This document shows, one piece after another, positions 1 to 7,885 of a stretch of DNA of 64,000 nucleotides. How positions within the stretch are numbered: position 1 is the stretch's first letter; every line of letters starts with the position of its first letter. The translations under genes were made by a program, and so were the position numbers. Source of the DNA: DATKSS01 sp035533335 (lineage in GTDB: Bacteria; Chloroflexota; Dormibacteria; Dormibacterales; Dormibacteraceae); the NCBI GenBank assembly GCA_035533335.1, contig DATLUC010000122.1, forward strand, positions 1-64,000. Direction: 5' to 3'. A model generated the notes under the pieces. The model was not told where the DNA came from and ran no database searches. It saw only the letters and a program-made list of their open reading frames with translations.

Positions 1-115
1 GGTTGTGATCCGGGTGGTACTTGAGAGCCAGGCGCCTGTAGGCTGCCTCGATCACCTCGGGATCGGCCGAAGGATCAACTTGAAGCACTCGGTAAAGGTC
101 GCCGTCAGCAGGCAA
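1..115 (-). CDS. J-domain (DnaJ-like) protein, N-terminal fragment
   Basis: Reading leftwards from a TTG at 113-115, 38 codons give a recognisable J-domain start (LYRVLQVDPSADPEVIEAAY, then ALKYHPDHN), including the HPD tripeptide that stimulates DnaK ATPase. An in-frame TGA lies 15 nt upstream of the TTG, so no earlier start is possible. A GGGAGGGG ribosome-binding site sits just before it. The gene runs off the left edge, so it cannot be told whether this is full DnaJ, CbpA or another J-domain protein. It is divergent from the carboxypeptidase gene to its right. Confidence 0.75.
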   Translation of the reverse strand, partial: MPADGDLYRVLQVDPSADPEVIEAAYRRLALKYHPDHN

Positions 116-166
116 CTTGGCCCCTCCCGGTCAAATTTCCTGCCACCCAGTACAACATAGTCGGCT

Positions 167-1480
167 GTGGCTCGCTTCCGATTGACGGTCGAGGTCCGCT
201 CGGCTCCGGCGCCCGCGGCTAGGCGCGTTAGGCGACCGGCGCCTGCGACTCACGCCCGCGTGCCGCGGCGATGGGCCGTTCCCGGCTGGGTGGCACGAGT
301 TGCGTTGCTGCTGGGGGTGCTGGTCTTCGCCGTCGGCGCATTCAATTACTTGCGTCCGATTCCCACGGTCGCCGCGACGAGCTTCCGGCCTGCCCAGACG
401 TCCGTCGAAGGGACCGCGCCCGCCCTGCCCTGGCCCACTGTGGGCTCGGCGGCGGTGGGCTCCTCAGAGCTCGGCCTGATCGCCACCGACGGCGACGTCT
501 CCCCCGCTCCCGCGGCCAGCGTGGCGAAGGTGATGACCGCGCTCGTCGTGCTCGGCGACAAGCCGCTCGCCATGGGCGACGCGGGCCCGGTCCTGGTCAT
601 CACCGACCAGGACGTGGCGACCTATGTTGCGGACGCCGCCGAGCAGCAGTCCGTGGTTCCGGTCGTCGCAGGCGAGCAAATGAGCGAGTTCCAGGCGCTG
701 CAGGCCCTGCTCATCCCGTCCGCCAACAACATCGCGGAAACGCTGGCCCGCTGGGATGCCGGCTCCATCGCGGCATTCGTCACCAGGATGAACCAGCGCG
801 CGGCTGCGCTCCATCTCAGTCGCACGACCTTCGCGGACCCCGCGGGCGTGTCGACTCAGACGGTGAGCACCCCGGCGGACCTGCTGGCGCTGGGCATGAC
901 CGCGATGCAGCAGGAGGTGCTGGCCCAGATCGTGGGCCTGCCCCAGGCGACGCTGCCGGTCGTCGGCACCGTCTACAACGTCAATTACGCGCTCGGCCAG
1001 AGCGGGATCATCGGGATCAAGACCGGCTCCGGGTTGAACCTCGGCGCCAACTTTCTGTTCGCGGCCACGGCCACCGTTGACGGACAGCCGCTGATGCTGT
1101 ACGGATGCGTCATGGGCCAGCCCACCCTGGACGCGGCCTTCCGCGCGGCCGAAGCGCTCATCGCCGCGATGCAGCATGCCTTGAGCGTGCGCAAGGTCAT
1201 CGCCCGCTACGACGTGGCCGGCGATTACGAGGCGCCATGGGGAGCGCACTCCGACCTGGTCGCGACCACCGACGTGACGCTGGTCGAGTGGCCCGGCATG
1301 ATCCTGCGCCAGCGCCTCGACGCCCCGGCTGTCGCCGTCGACGGCACGTTGCCGAGCGGAGTGTCCGAGGGCAAGCTCCATATCGTTCTCGGCGACCAGC
1401 AGGTGGATGTGCCGCTGGTCACGGGGGGATCGCTCGACCCGCCTGGCTTGTGGTGGCGCCTGTCGAGAATCAGTTTCTAG
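167..1480 (+). CDS. D-alanyl-D-alanine carboxypeptidase-like protein (peptidase S11 family)
   Basis: A 437-residue penicillin-binding-protein-like enzyme with a GTG start. The N-terminus is Arg/Pro rich (about 1-40) and cytoplasmic, followed by one membrane anchor (about 42-60), so the catalytic domain lies outside the cell. The three S11 motifs are present in order: SVAK with Ser118 and Lys121, SAN at 185-187, and KTG at 285-287. The family trims the terminal D-Ala from peptidoglycan stem peptides. The C-terminal 90 residues resemble the beta-rich PBP5 C-terminal domain only loosely. The N-terminal signal-anchor, rather than a C-terminal amphipathic anchor, is typical of Gram-positive-like relatives. 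It appears to be monocistronic. Confidence 0.85.
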   Translation: MARFRLTVEVRSAPAPAARRVRRPAPATHARVPRRWAVPGWVARVALLLGVLVFAVGAFNYLRPIPTVAATSFRPAQTSVEGTAPALPWPTVGSAAVGSSELGLIATDGDVSPAPAASVAKVMTALVVLGDKPLAMGDAGPVLVITDQDVATYVADAAEQQSVVPVVAGEQMSEFQALQALLIPSANNIAETLARWDAGSIAAFVTRMNQRAAALHLSRTTFADPAGVSTQTVSTPADLLALGMTAMQQEVLAQIVGLPQATLPVVGTVYNVNYALGQSGIIGIKTGSGLNLGANFLFAATATVDGQPLMLYGCVMGQPTLDAAFRAAEALIAAMQHALSVRKVIARYDVAGDYEAPWGAHSDLVATTDVTLVEWPGMILRQRLDAPAVAVDGTLPSGVSEGKLHIVLGDQQVDVPLVTGGSLDPPGLWWRLSRISF

Positions 1481-1525
1481 CCGTCGAATGCCAGGAATGT
1501 CGTGAGATCGGTACCGTAACGGCGT

Positions 1526-2095
1526 ATGGCGGCACGCACGCGCTCTGTCGGCGAGACGCTTCTGCGCTCCTTCCGGCTCGCGCATCAGCGCCTACTTACA
1601 GCGGCGGAGGCGATGTCTGCGGAGCAATTCACCTGGAGTGCAGGTCCAAGCCTCCACTCGGTCGCATGGCAGTTGTGGCACGCCGCGCGCTGGGACGACG
1701 TCTTCGCCTCCTACTTTCACAAGGCCCTGGCCCAGGATCCACGTACGCAGGTGTGGGAGAGAGAGGCGCTGGCGAACCGATGGTCGATGGCTGCCGGCTC
1801 GATGGGGCGGCGCGACACGGGAACCGAGATGTCGGACGAAGCCGCAGAGGAGATGCGATTTACGGACCTGGAGGAAGTGGTGCGCTACGCCCGGCTCGCC
1901 TTCGCATACGCCGATGAGGCAATCACGTTGATATCCGACGAGCAGCTGCTCGCGGCTCCGAGCGTTGACCCGGATGGCGACACGAAACTCGACAACGTCC
2001 TCATCTACCTCGAGCACCTGAGCCGCCATCTCGGCGTGATCGAGTCGATACGAGCGCTTCAAGATCGACCGGCGGTTCCGCCCACCAGCACATGA
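1526..2095 (+). CDS. DinB-family (DinB_2-like) protein
   Basis: 189 residues, ATG start 45 bp after the carboxypeptidase stop. The sequence has the four-helix DinB/YfiT pattern: an early SLHSVAWQLWHAARWDD segment (about 43-59) with the first metal-binding His, and a late YLEHLSRHLGVIESIRAL segment (about 162-179) with further His residues. These would form the divalent-metal site of the family. Members are often thiol-dependent (bacillithiol or mycothiol) transferases or damage-inducible proteins of unknown substrate. No partner gene suggests a specific reaction here. Confidence 0.75.
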   Translation: MAARTRSVGETLLRSFRLAHQRLLTAAEAMSAEQFTWSAGPSLHSVAWQLWHAARWDDVFASYFHKALAQDPRTQVWEREALANRWSMAAGSMGRRDTGTEMSDEAAEEMRFTDLEEVVRYARLAFAYADEAITLISDEQLLAAPSVDPDGDTKLDNVLIYLEHLSRHLGVIESIRALQDRPAVPPTST

Positions 2096-2127
2096 GCGCT
2101 GTTCGCAGATTCAGACGAGGCGACTGG

Positions 2128-2201
2128 TAGCCCCGGCGGGATTCGAACCCGCGATCTCAGCCTTGAGAGGGCTGCGTCCTAGTCCACTAGACGACGGGGC
2201 C
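2128..2201 (-). tRNA. tRNA-Glu (anticodon CTC)
   Basis: On the minus strand the acceptor GGCCCCG pairs with CGGGGCT. The anticodon loop reads CCTCTCAAG, giving CTC, and the T-arm carries GGTTCGAATCC. The discriminator A is followed by encoded CCA (2125-2127). It folds as a complete cloverleaf and lies 8 bp from the tRNA-Val gene, so the two are probably co-transcribed. Confidence 0.95.
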
Positions 2202-2209
2202 ACGGATGG

Positions 2210-2281
2210 TGGGCGGCATTGGGTTTGAACCAATGACCTCTCGCGTGTGAGGCGAGCGCTCTCCCACTGAGCTAGCCGCCC
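2210..2281 (-). tRNA. tRNA-Val (anticodon CAC)
   Basis: On the minus strand the acceptor GGGCGGC pairs with GCCGCCC. The D-arm is AGCTCAGTGGGAGAGC, the anticodon stem CTCGC/GCGAG encloses loop CTCACAC (anticodon CAC), and the T-arm has GGTTCAAACCC. CCA is encoded (2207-2209). It lies just upstream of tRNA-Glu on the same strand. Confidence 0.95.
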
Positions 2282-2325
2282 GCGGGAGCCATCATTCTAC
2301 CCAGCGCCGTACGATCGTCATCCAC

Positions 2326-2670
2326 ATGACCACTCCCCTGGCGGAGCGCCACTGCGTGGTCTGCAAACCCGGCACCCCGGCGCTCTCCCGCGACGCGGTC
2401 GCGCGCTTCCTCGAAGACCTCCCGGCCTGGTCCATCCGCGAGGCTGACGGCCACCTCGAGCTGACGCGGAGCTTCAGGTTCAAGGGCTTTCTTCCGGGCG
2501 TCGATCTCGTCAACCGGTTCGCGTCGGTGGCCGAGGCGGAAGGGCACCACCCCGACCTTGTGCTTTCCTACGGCTCGCTCGCGGTGCGGCTGTGGACCCA
2601 TACCGCCCGAGGCCTGACCGAGAACGACTTCATCCTGGCGGCGAAGCTGGCGGGAATCGCGGCGCTCTGA
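2326..2670 (+). CDS. 4a-hydroxytetrahydrobiopterin dehydratase (pterin-4a-carbinolamine dehydratase)
   Basis: 114 residues, the normal size for PCD/DCoH. The family dehydrates 4a-hydroxytetrahydrobiopterin and recycles pterin after aromatic amino-acid hydroxylation. The family signature EAEGHHPDL is at about 70-78, with the catalytic His pair, and FLPGVDLVNRFASVAE precedes it. A CVVC motif near the N-terminus is also common in bacterial members. No phenylalanine hydroxylase is nearby, so the pterin substrate is not confirmed by context. Confidence 0.9.
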   Translation: MTTPLAERHCVVCKPGTPALSRDAVARFLEDLPAWSIREADGHLELTRSFRFKGFLPGVDLVNRFASVAEAEGHHPDLVLSYGSLAVRLWTHTARGLTENDFILAAKLAGIAAL

Positions 2671-2998
2671 GCGGCTCTTCCTCCGCATCCCCGGCCCCGC
2701 GAGGCCGGATTGGAGGCGAGAATCCCCCTGGCGGACGAGATCGGGGGCCGTGTGACAAAGTCTTAACTGCAATTCCCCTGAATTGTCGGCGGCCCCGTGA
2801 TAGCTTCTTCAAGCTCCATGCACTTCTTCATCTGCTGGTTTTTCCACCAAAGAGAGCGCGAGGTACTGCTGAAGGGGGTCCTGCCGGGGGGGATCGACGC
2901 CGTGGTCTTCTGCTGGCGATGTGACCGGATGCGCGGCCGCGCCGTGCGCGTCCTTCAGATGAGCCCCAACGGCCTACGGGCTTAGCGGCCCGGGCCCC
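2671..2998. other. Intergenic region without a supported gene
   Basis: 328 bp between PCD and the stop of the ABC transporter. A short open frame at 2797-2985 (+) has no recognisable domain, no ribosome-binding site and Arg-rich frame-shadow composition, so I do not call it. I see no clear terminator or RNA structure. Confidence 0.5.
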
Positions 2999-5125
2999 TC
3001 ACCTCTCTCGCTCGACCCGACCGGCCGGTAGGCCAGCTGCGGCGTCCTCCCCGTCGGGGAGAAGCTCGACGTCCTCGCCGGTGTAAGCCGAGGCCTGCAT
3101 CCTGAACAGCCGCGCATAGCGCCCATCCAGCCGCTTCAGCTCTTCGTGCGTCCCCTCCTCGACCAGGCGACCGTGCTCCAGGAACACGATCCGGTCCGCG
3201 CGCCGAACCGTCGAGAAGCGGTGCGAGATGTAGACCGCGGTCCTGCCCTCGGTCAACGAGCGCAGCCTCTCGAACAGGTCGTACTCGGCCTGCGCGTCGA
3301 GCGCAGAGGTAGGCTCGTCCAGCAGGAGGATCTTCGCGTCGCGCATGAAGGCGCGTGCGAGCGCCACCTTCTGCCACTCGCCGCCGGACAGGTTGACGCC
3401 GGCGTCAAACCATTTGCCCAGCGCGGTGTCGTAGCCCTCGGGAAGATTCGAGATGAGATCGTCGGCCCCCGCCTGCTGACTGGCGTGCACGATTGCTTGG
3501 CGGTCTGAGAGGTCTGCGACGTGGCCAAGCCCGATGTTCTCGGCGGCCGTCGCCTGGTAGTCGACATAGTCCTGGAACATGGCGCCGATCTGCAGGCGCA
3601 GCTCGTCTGGGTCGAGGTCGCGAAGGTCGACGCCATCGATCAGGATGCGACCACCCGTCGGGTCGTACAACCGGCAGATGAGCTTGAAGAGGGTCGTCTT
3701 CCCCGCCCCGTTGCGTCCGACCACCGCGAGCGTCTCCCCCGCCTTGACCGTGAAGCTCAGATCGGTCAGGGCGTTCTTGTCGGCGCCGGCATAGGCATAG
3801 GTGACGTGGTCGAAGCGGATCTCGCCCCGCACGGGCTGTGACAGACTGGCCGGCTTGGCCGTAACGACCATCGAAGGCTCGACCTCCATCAGCTCGAAAA
3901 GGTTGTTGAGGTAAAGGTTGTGCTCATACATCCCCGAAAAGCCACTCAGGATGCCCTGGATGGAGCCCTGCACCGACTGCGCCGCCACCGTGTACAGGGT
4001 CAGGTCGCCCAGGGTCAGACGACCGGCGATGGCCTGCAGGGCCACGTACAGATAGGTGAGCGACGTGGTGATCGTGCTGAGGTTGCCCCAGGCAAAGCCG
4101 GTCATGTAGCGCCGCACGACCTGCGCGCGCTGGCTGCCGTAGAAAGCGTCTGCGATGAGGCGGTAGCGGTCGATGAAATAGCCGCCGAGGCCGAACAGCT
4201 TGACCTCCTTGGCGAAGGAGTCGGTGGTCACAAGCGTGACCATGTAGTTCATCCGTCTCAAGAGGCGCGAACCCCATCGCGCGATGTTGTAGCCCCGCCA
4301 GCCGTAACGCGTGTCCGCGATGAAGGCGGGGATGGGCGACACCAGCGCCAGCAGGGCCAGCAGAGGGCTGACTCCGAGCAGAAGCGCGATCATCGTCGCG
4401 AAGGTCAGGAGAGTCTGGACCAGGCCGAACGCGGTGGAGATCATGATCACGGGCCGGTTGATGGAGTCGTTCTGGGCGCGGCGCAGCAGGTCGTAGGAGG
4501 CCGGGTCTTCGTAGAACTGGAGGTCCAGCGAAGCCGCCTTCTCCATCACCATCAACTGGATCCGCACCGCCACCGAGTTCTGCAGCAGCTGCTGCGTGAT
4601 GTTGCGGATCGTGCCCAGGAACGAGGTCAGCGCAAAGAGCGCCAGCTGGACGATCGCGAGGAAGACCAGCATTCCCACTGCTGTAAAGACGGGTTCCGGC
4701 AGGGGTCCGAGCGAGCTAGGGCCGCCGATGGCCGCGAGGGTGACGCGATCGACGGCGTGCGTTCGATTGAGCACGATGCCCTGCACGACGGCGTTGATCA
4801 GCAGCTTGGACGTAAATGCCGCCGCGGCCGGGATGACGCCGGCGAGCGCGGTGGCGATGAACAGGGTCAACGTGGTCGAAGGGCTGGCATCCCACACGAG
4901 CCGCAGGACGCGCGGCAGGGCCGCCGTGGTGCCGGCGACGGACTGCTTCAGGCTCTCCCAGCGCCCTCGAAGGTCCTTGGGGCCTTCTGGCGGGGCGGGC
5001 GGCTCGATGGCCGGGTCGCCGGTCAGGCCGCTGTTGGCGGTCCCTGTGTCAGGCTGCTTGCGACGGCGCCCGCCTCCCCACCAGTGCATGGCCGGCGGCC
5101 CAGCGCCCGGCGGCATCATTCCCAT
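2999..5125 (-). CDS. ABC transporter, fused permease/ATP-binding protein (type IV exporter)
   Basis: 708 residues in the half-transporter arrangement. A Gly/Pro-rich cytoplasmic tail (1-70) is followed by an ABC_membrane region with about six hydrophobic segments (about 80-390) and a nucleotide-binding domain (about 430-680). Walker A is VVGRNGAGKTT, the signature is LSGGEWQKVALARA, Walker B is ILLLDEPTSALD and the H-loop is VYISHRFSTV. The Q-loop reads GAMFQDYVDYQ. Such proteins work as homo- or heterodimeric exporters. No partner half-transporter or substrate gene is adjacent, so the cargo is unknown. Confidence 0.88.
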   Translation of the reverse strand: MGMMPPGAGPPAMHWWGGGRRRKQPDTGTANSGLTGDPAIEPPAPPEGPKDLRGRWESLKQSVAGTTAALPRVLRLVWDASPSTTLTLFIATALAGVIPAAAAFTSKLLINAVVQGIVLNRTHAVDRVTLAAIGGPSSLGPLPEPVFTAVGMLVFLAIVQLALFALTSFLGTIRNITQQLLQNSVAVRIQLMVMEKAASLDLQFYEDPASYDLLRRAQNDSINRPVIMISTAFGLVQTLLTFATMIALLLGVSPLLALLALVSPIPAFIADTRYGWRGYNIARWGSRLLRRMNYMVTLVTTDSFAKEVKLFGLGGYFIDRYRLIADAFYGSQRAQVVRRYMTGFAWGNLSTITTSLTYLYVALQAIAGRLTLGDLTLYTVAAQSVQGSIQGILSGFSGMYEHNLYLNNLFELMEVEPSMVVTAKPASLSQPVRGEIRFDHVTYAYAGADKNALTDLSFTVKAGETLAVVGRNGAGKTTLFKLICRLYDPTGGRILIDGVDLRDLDPDELRLQIGAMFQDYVDYQATAAENIGLGHVADLSDRQAIVHASQQAGADDLISNLPEGYDTALGKWFDAGVNLSGGEWQKVALARAFMRDAKILLLDEPTSALDAQAEYDLFERLRSLTEGRTAVYISHRFSTVRRADRIVFLEHGRLVEEGTHEELKRLDGRYARLFRMQASAYTGEDVELLPDGEDAAAGLPAGRVERER

Positions 5126-5188
5126 GTTTCAGGCAGCTTACGTAAACCAGCTTGACAGGGCGCTCATTGCAGCGTAATTATGTAACGC

Positions 5189-5608
5189 ATGGATCAAAAA
5201 GAGTTCGACTCGATCAAAGGTTGGTTTGCCGGAAGGCTCCCGGACGGCTGGTTCACGGGGGTGGAAGTCACGTTGGAAGACGACCAGATCGTGGTTCTCG
5301 GAACGCTGCCCGAGCTCAACGTGGGCTCCAGCCCCGAGGAGAAGGAGGGCGCCGCTGCCGGCCGCATCGCGCGGTTCCGAGGGGAGACGCGCGGGCACAG
5401 GATCGGCATCGCCCAGGAAGCCGAGGAGCGCTTCCACAAGTACGTCACGTGGGGCGCCAAGCTCGGCGGCGTGACCAAGCGTTTCAACGCCGGCGGCGGC
5501 GGCCGCTCCGGCGGCGAACGCGGAGTGATGATCGGGCGGGCATGGCGCCGGCGGCACGGGCGCCGCGAGCACTCGCCGGCGGCCGAGTCGCAGTCCCAGG
5601 TCTTCTGA
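5189..5608 (+). CDS. Conserved-looking hypothetical protein
   Basis: 139 residues, ATG start, divergent from the ABC exporter. I recognise no family. The first 100 residues look folded (acidic N-terminus, GRLPDGWFTGVEVTLEDDQIVVLGTLPE, then an Arg/Glu-rich helix). The last 40 are Gly/Arg-rich and probably disordered. No signal peptide or membrane segment is seen. Codon use and GC match its neighbours, which supports a real gene, but the function is unknown. Confidence 0.6.
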   Translation: MDQKEFDSIKGWFAGRLPDGWFTGVEVTLEDDQIVVLGTLPELNVGSSPEEKEGAAAGRIARFRGETRGHRIGIAQEAEERFHKYVTWGAKLGGVTKRFNAGGGGRSGGERGVMIGRAWRRRHGRREHSPAAESQSQVF

Positions 5609-5642
5609 CCCGCTCTCCGGAAATCGACCTCCCCACCCGGTG

Positions 5643-6191
5643 CTAGGCCGGACTCCCCGCTTGCGGGGAGGTGGATACCGCGGAGTACATGCTGCCCAGG
5701 TGGCGGCTCGGGATGGTTCTCAGCAGGCGCGTCCTGACGAGCCCCGCCCGGGCCGCCATCAGCTCCCACCGCTCATAAGAGAACGGATGCGGCACCCAGG
5801 GATTGCCATGGTCGGTCCCGTACTCGACGACGATGAGGCTGCCTCCGGGACGGAGCATCGCGCGCACAGACTCGAGCACGGACTCCTTGTCGCGCACGAA
5901 ATGCAATGAGTTCGCCATCACGATCCCATCGAGATCCATCAGCTCGAGCGGACGAGTGAAGTCGGCCACCTTGACGTCGACCGCGACGCCGGGAAACCTC
6001 TCCCCCATCCCGGCGACCAGACCGCGCATGGCGCGTCCTTCCCTGTCGACCGCGGTGATGTGCGCTTGCGGGCCGATCAGCTCGGCCAGGGCCAGGGTGA
6101 ACGCACCCGCGCCCGCGCCAAGATCGGCCCATCGCCCACCCCGTTCGCCGACTCCATCGCGGAGCAGCGCGACGAGGTCCGATTGGTTCAC
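5643..6191 (-). CDS. Class I SAM-dependent methyltransferase
   Basis: 182 residues from a GTG at 6191 that overlaps the TGA of the upstream LLM gene (GTGA), indicating translational coupling. SAM-binding motif I is WADLGAGAGAFTLALAELIG (about 21-40). VDREGRAM provides the acidic residue of motif II. DGIVMANSLHFV and LRPGGSLIVVEYG correspond to motifs IV and V. Methyltransferase type 11/25 folds of this size act on small molecules; the substrate is not predictable. The hairpin at 5653-5670 falls inside the last codons. Confidence 0.82.
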   Translation of the reverse strand: MNQSDLVALLRDGVGERGGRWADLGAGAGAFTLALAELIGPQAHITAVDREGRAMRGLVAGMGERFPGVAVDVKVADFTRPLELMDLDGIVMANSLHFVRDKESVLESVRAMLRPGGSLIVVEYGTDHGNPWVPHPFSYERWELMAARAGLVRTRLLRTIPSRHLGSMYSAVSTSPQAGSPA

Positions 6192-7027
6192 CTGCTCGCG
6201 GCCACGATCTCGCGAACCGCGGGTGCGACCTCGGACGCGAACCATCGGAGCGCGTCCGGGTCTTCGATCCCGCCGATCACGTAGCTGTCCATCCCGGTCT
6301 CGACCGTCAGCGAAGTGAACTGTTCGACAGACACGTCGGCGCCGGCATTGAGCACGCGCCTGATCAACCGGGGATCGCGCCCGGCCTCGGCGGCGGCTTC
6401 GTCGATGCGGCGGTTGCCCTCCAGGAGATCGGCCGGCTGCACGTAGCCGAGTGACGGCACCCAACCGTCAGCCGCCCGCCCGACGAGGGAAAGCATTCGA
6501 GGCCTGTAGGCGCCGAGCCAGATGCCGATCGGATGCGCCGGCGCAGGGCCGGCGTGCACGCCATCGAGCTGATAGAACCTGCCGTCGAATCGCACCCCTG
6601 GATCGCCCGACCACATGAGCCGGATCACCTCGATCGCCTCGGCGAGCGCGCTGACCGACTCGCCCCGGGTCCGGATCGGGCCGCCGATGGTCCCGATCGC
6701 ATCCGAGCTCCCGCCGGCGCCCAACCCGAGCTCCAGGCGCCCCCCGGTGAAAAGGTCGAGCGACGCCGCGGCTTTGGCGAGCACCGCGGGCGGCCGAAGC
6801 GGAACGTTCAACACGTCGGGAAAGACCGTGATCCTCGAGGTCCGCATCCCGATCGCGGTGAGCAGCGTCCAGGTGTCGAGAAACCTGTGCTGGTAGGGAT
6901 GGTCCTGGACCCCGACCAGCTCGAACCCGAGCTCGTCGGCCAGCACCGCCAATTCGAGAGTGCGCCTTGGGTCGGCGGCCGCCGGGGTGAGGAAGACGCC
7001 GAACTGTACCGGCCGGCCGTAATCCAT
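6188..7027 (-). CDS. LLM-class (F420- or FMN-dependent) oxidoreductase
   Basis: 279 residues of the luciferase-like monooxygenase TIM-barrel family. The start VQFGVFLTPAAADP and the segment GRLELGLGAGGSSDAIGTIG are typical, as are HPIGIWLGAY and DSYVIGGIEDPD near the C-terminus. In actinobacteria and Chloroflexota many such proteins use F420, but the cofactor cannot be fixed from sequence alone. It is the upstream member of a two-gene overlapping operon with the methyltransferase. Confidence 0.82.
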   Translation of the reverse strand: MDYGRPVQFGVFLTPAAADPRRTLELAVLADELGFELVGVQDHPYQHRFLDTWTLLTAIGMRTSRITVFPDVLNVPLRPPAVLAKAAASLDLFTGGRLELGLGAGGSSDAIGTIGGPIRTRGESVSALAEAIEVIRLMWSGDPGVRFDGRFYQLDGVHAGPAPAHPIGIWLGAYRPRMLSLVGRAADGWVPSLGYVQPADLLEGNRRIDEAAAEAGRDPRLIRRVLNAGADVSVEQFTSLTVETGMDSYVIGGIEDPDALRWFASEVAPAVREIVAASR

Positions 7028-7067
7028 CGCCTCCGACTAGAAGGCGGCGGCGCACGCAGCTATTTCC

Positions 7068-7457
7068 TCAGGCCGCTCTCTTGGGCGCCGGCGCGGCGGA
7101 CTTGATCCGTCTCGCCAGCAGCTCGGCGATGCCGATGGCGCCCACGCCGACGAGGAGGTGGATGACCTGGATCACCCAGTGCCAGCCGCCGGTGAGCAGG
7201 TTGACCTGGGTCAGCCCGAGCACCGTCGCGAAGAGGCCCCAGGCGAATCCAAGCCCCGCCAGCCCGATGGCGGCGCGGGCCCGGGCCGCCAGCAGCGCCA
7301 GCGTCCACAGACCCAGCACCAGTAGCAACCCCAGCAGGATATGGACCAGGCGGAGCGAATCGAGGTTGCCGGTCCAGAAGATCACTCCGAGGACCAGGAG
7401 CACGACCCCACAGACTCGCACCGTCATCTGCGCCACGGCCGCAAATGTCATGGACAT
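7068..7457 (-). CDS. Small integral membrane protein (four predicted helices)
   Basis: 129 residues with four hydrophobic stretches (about 5-28, 38-60, 63-85 and 93-115) and a short basic tail ending PAPKRAA. I do not recognise a named family. The layout resembles small DUF membrane proteins common in high-GC bacteria. It is divergent from the ferritin-like gene, with about 50 bp between starts. Confidence 0.6.
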   Translation of the reverse strand: MSMTFAAVAQMTVRVCGVVLLVLGVIFWTGNLDSLRLVHILLGLLLVLGLWTLALLAARARAAIGLAGLGFAWGLFATVLGLTQVNLLTGGWHWVIQVIHLLVGVGAIGIAELLARRIKSAAPAPKRAA

Positions 7458-7508
7458 GAAGATAGTTCAGCCACGGCTTCACGGGTTGAGGCACACTGGG
7501 CGTCGACA

Positions 7509-7829
7509 ATGGGCACAGAGCAATACCACGAGCCGCCGGACGAGCTGAGCCAGGAAATCCGGACCTTCGCGCGAATGGCCGCATCGCTCCAAGAAGAGGC
7601 CGAGGCGATCGGCTGGTACGAGCAGCGAATCTTCCTCGAGCGTGACCCACAGGCGAAAGCGGTCATGAGCGACGCGCAGAAGGAGGAGTTCAAGCACTTC
7701 GCGATGGCGCTCGAGTTCCTGTCGCGCCGCAAGCCGAAGTGGCGCGCGGTCATGAAAGAGGTCCTTTTCAAGGACGGCGACATCGTCGAGCACGGCGAAG
7801 AGGGCGAAGAGGCTGAGAAGAAGGCCTAG
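7509..7829 (+). CDS. Ferritin-like protein of the encapsulin-cargo (EncFtn) type
   Basis: 106 residues from the ATG at 7509. Earlier in-frame starts would add a shadow-like His/Arg-rich tail. The core EEAEAIGWYEQR, then DAQKEEFKHFAMALEFLSRR and PKWRAVMKEVLF, follows the EncFtn pattern of encapsulated ferritins. In that pattern the first Glu, and the Glu and His of the second helix (ExxH, here EFKH), form the di-iron site at the dimer interface. In characterised systems this protein oxidises iron inside an encapsulin shell. The C-terminus here is a run of Glu/Lys with no encapsulin-targeting peptide visible, and the next gene is not an encapsulin. Confidence 0.72.
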   Translation: MGTEQYHEPPDELSQEIRTFARMAASLQEEAEAIGWYEQRIFLERDPQAKAVMSDAQKEEFKHFAMALEFLSRRKPKWRAVMKEVLFKDGDIVEHGEEGEEAEKKA

Positions 7830-7885
7830 TCCGGCCGGCCGGGCCGCGTCACCCTTGGGAGCGCAAGGTCGAAGGAGAAGGACTG

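Noticed and set aside
464..1585. 373-residue open frame on the minus strand
   Set aside because: Antisense to the carboxypeptidase, which has all S11 motifs; the frame shows no motif.
2797..2985. 62-residue frame in the 2.7-3.0 kb gap
   Set aside because: No ribosome-binding site, no recognisable motif, composition like a random GC-rich frame.
3920..5155. 411-residue open frame on the plus strand
   Set aside because: Antisense shadow of the ABC exporter with Arg/Asp/His-rich composition and no domain.
5653..5670. CTCCCCGC/GCGGGGAG hairpin as a terminator
   Set aside because: It lies inside the last codons of the methyltransferase and has no T-tract; it could still be a REP-like element.
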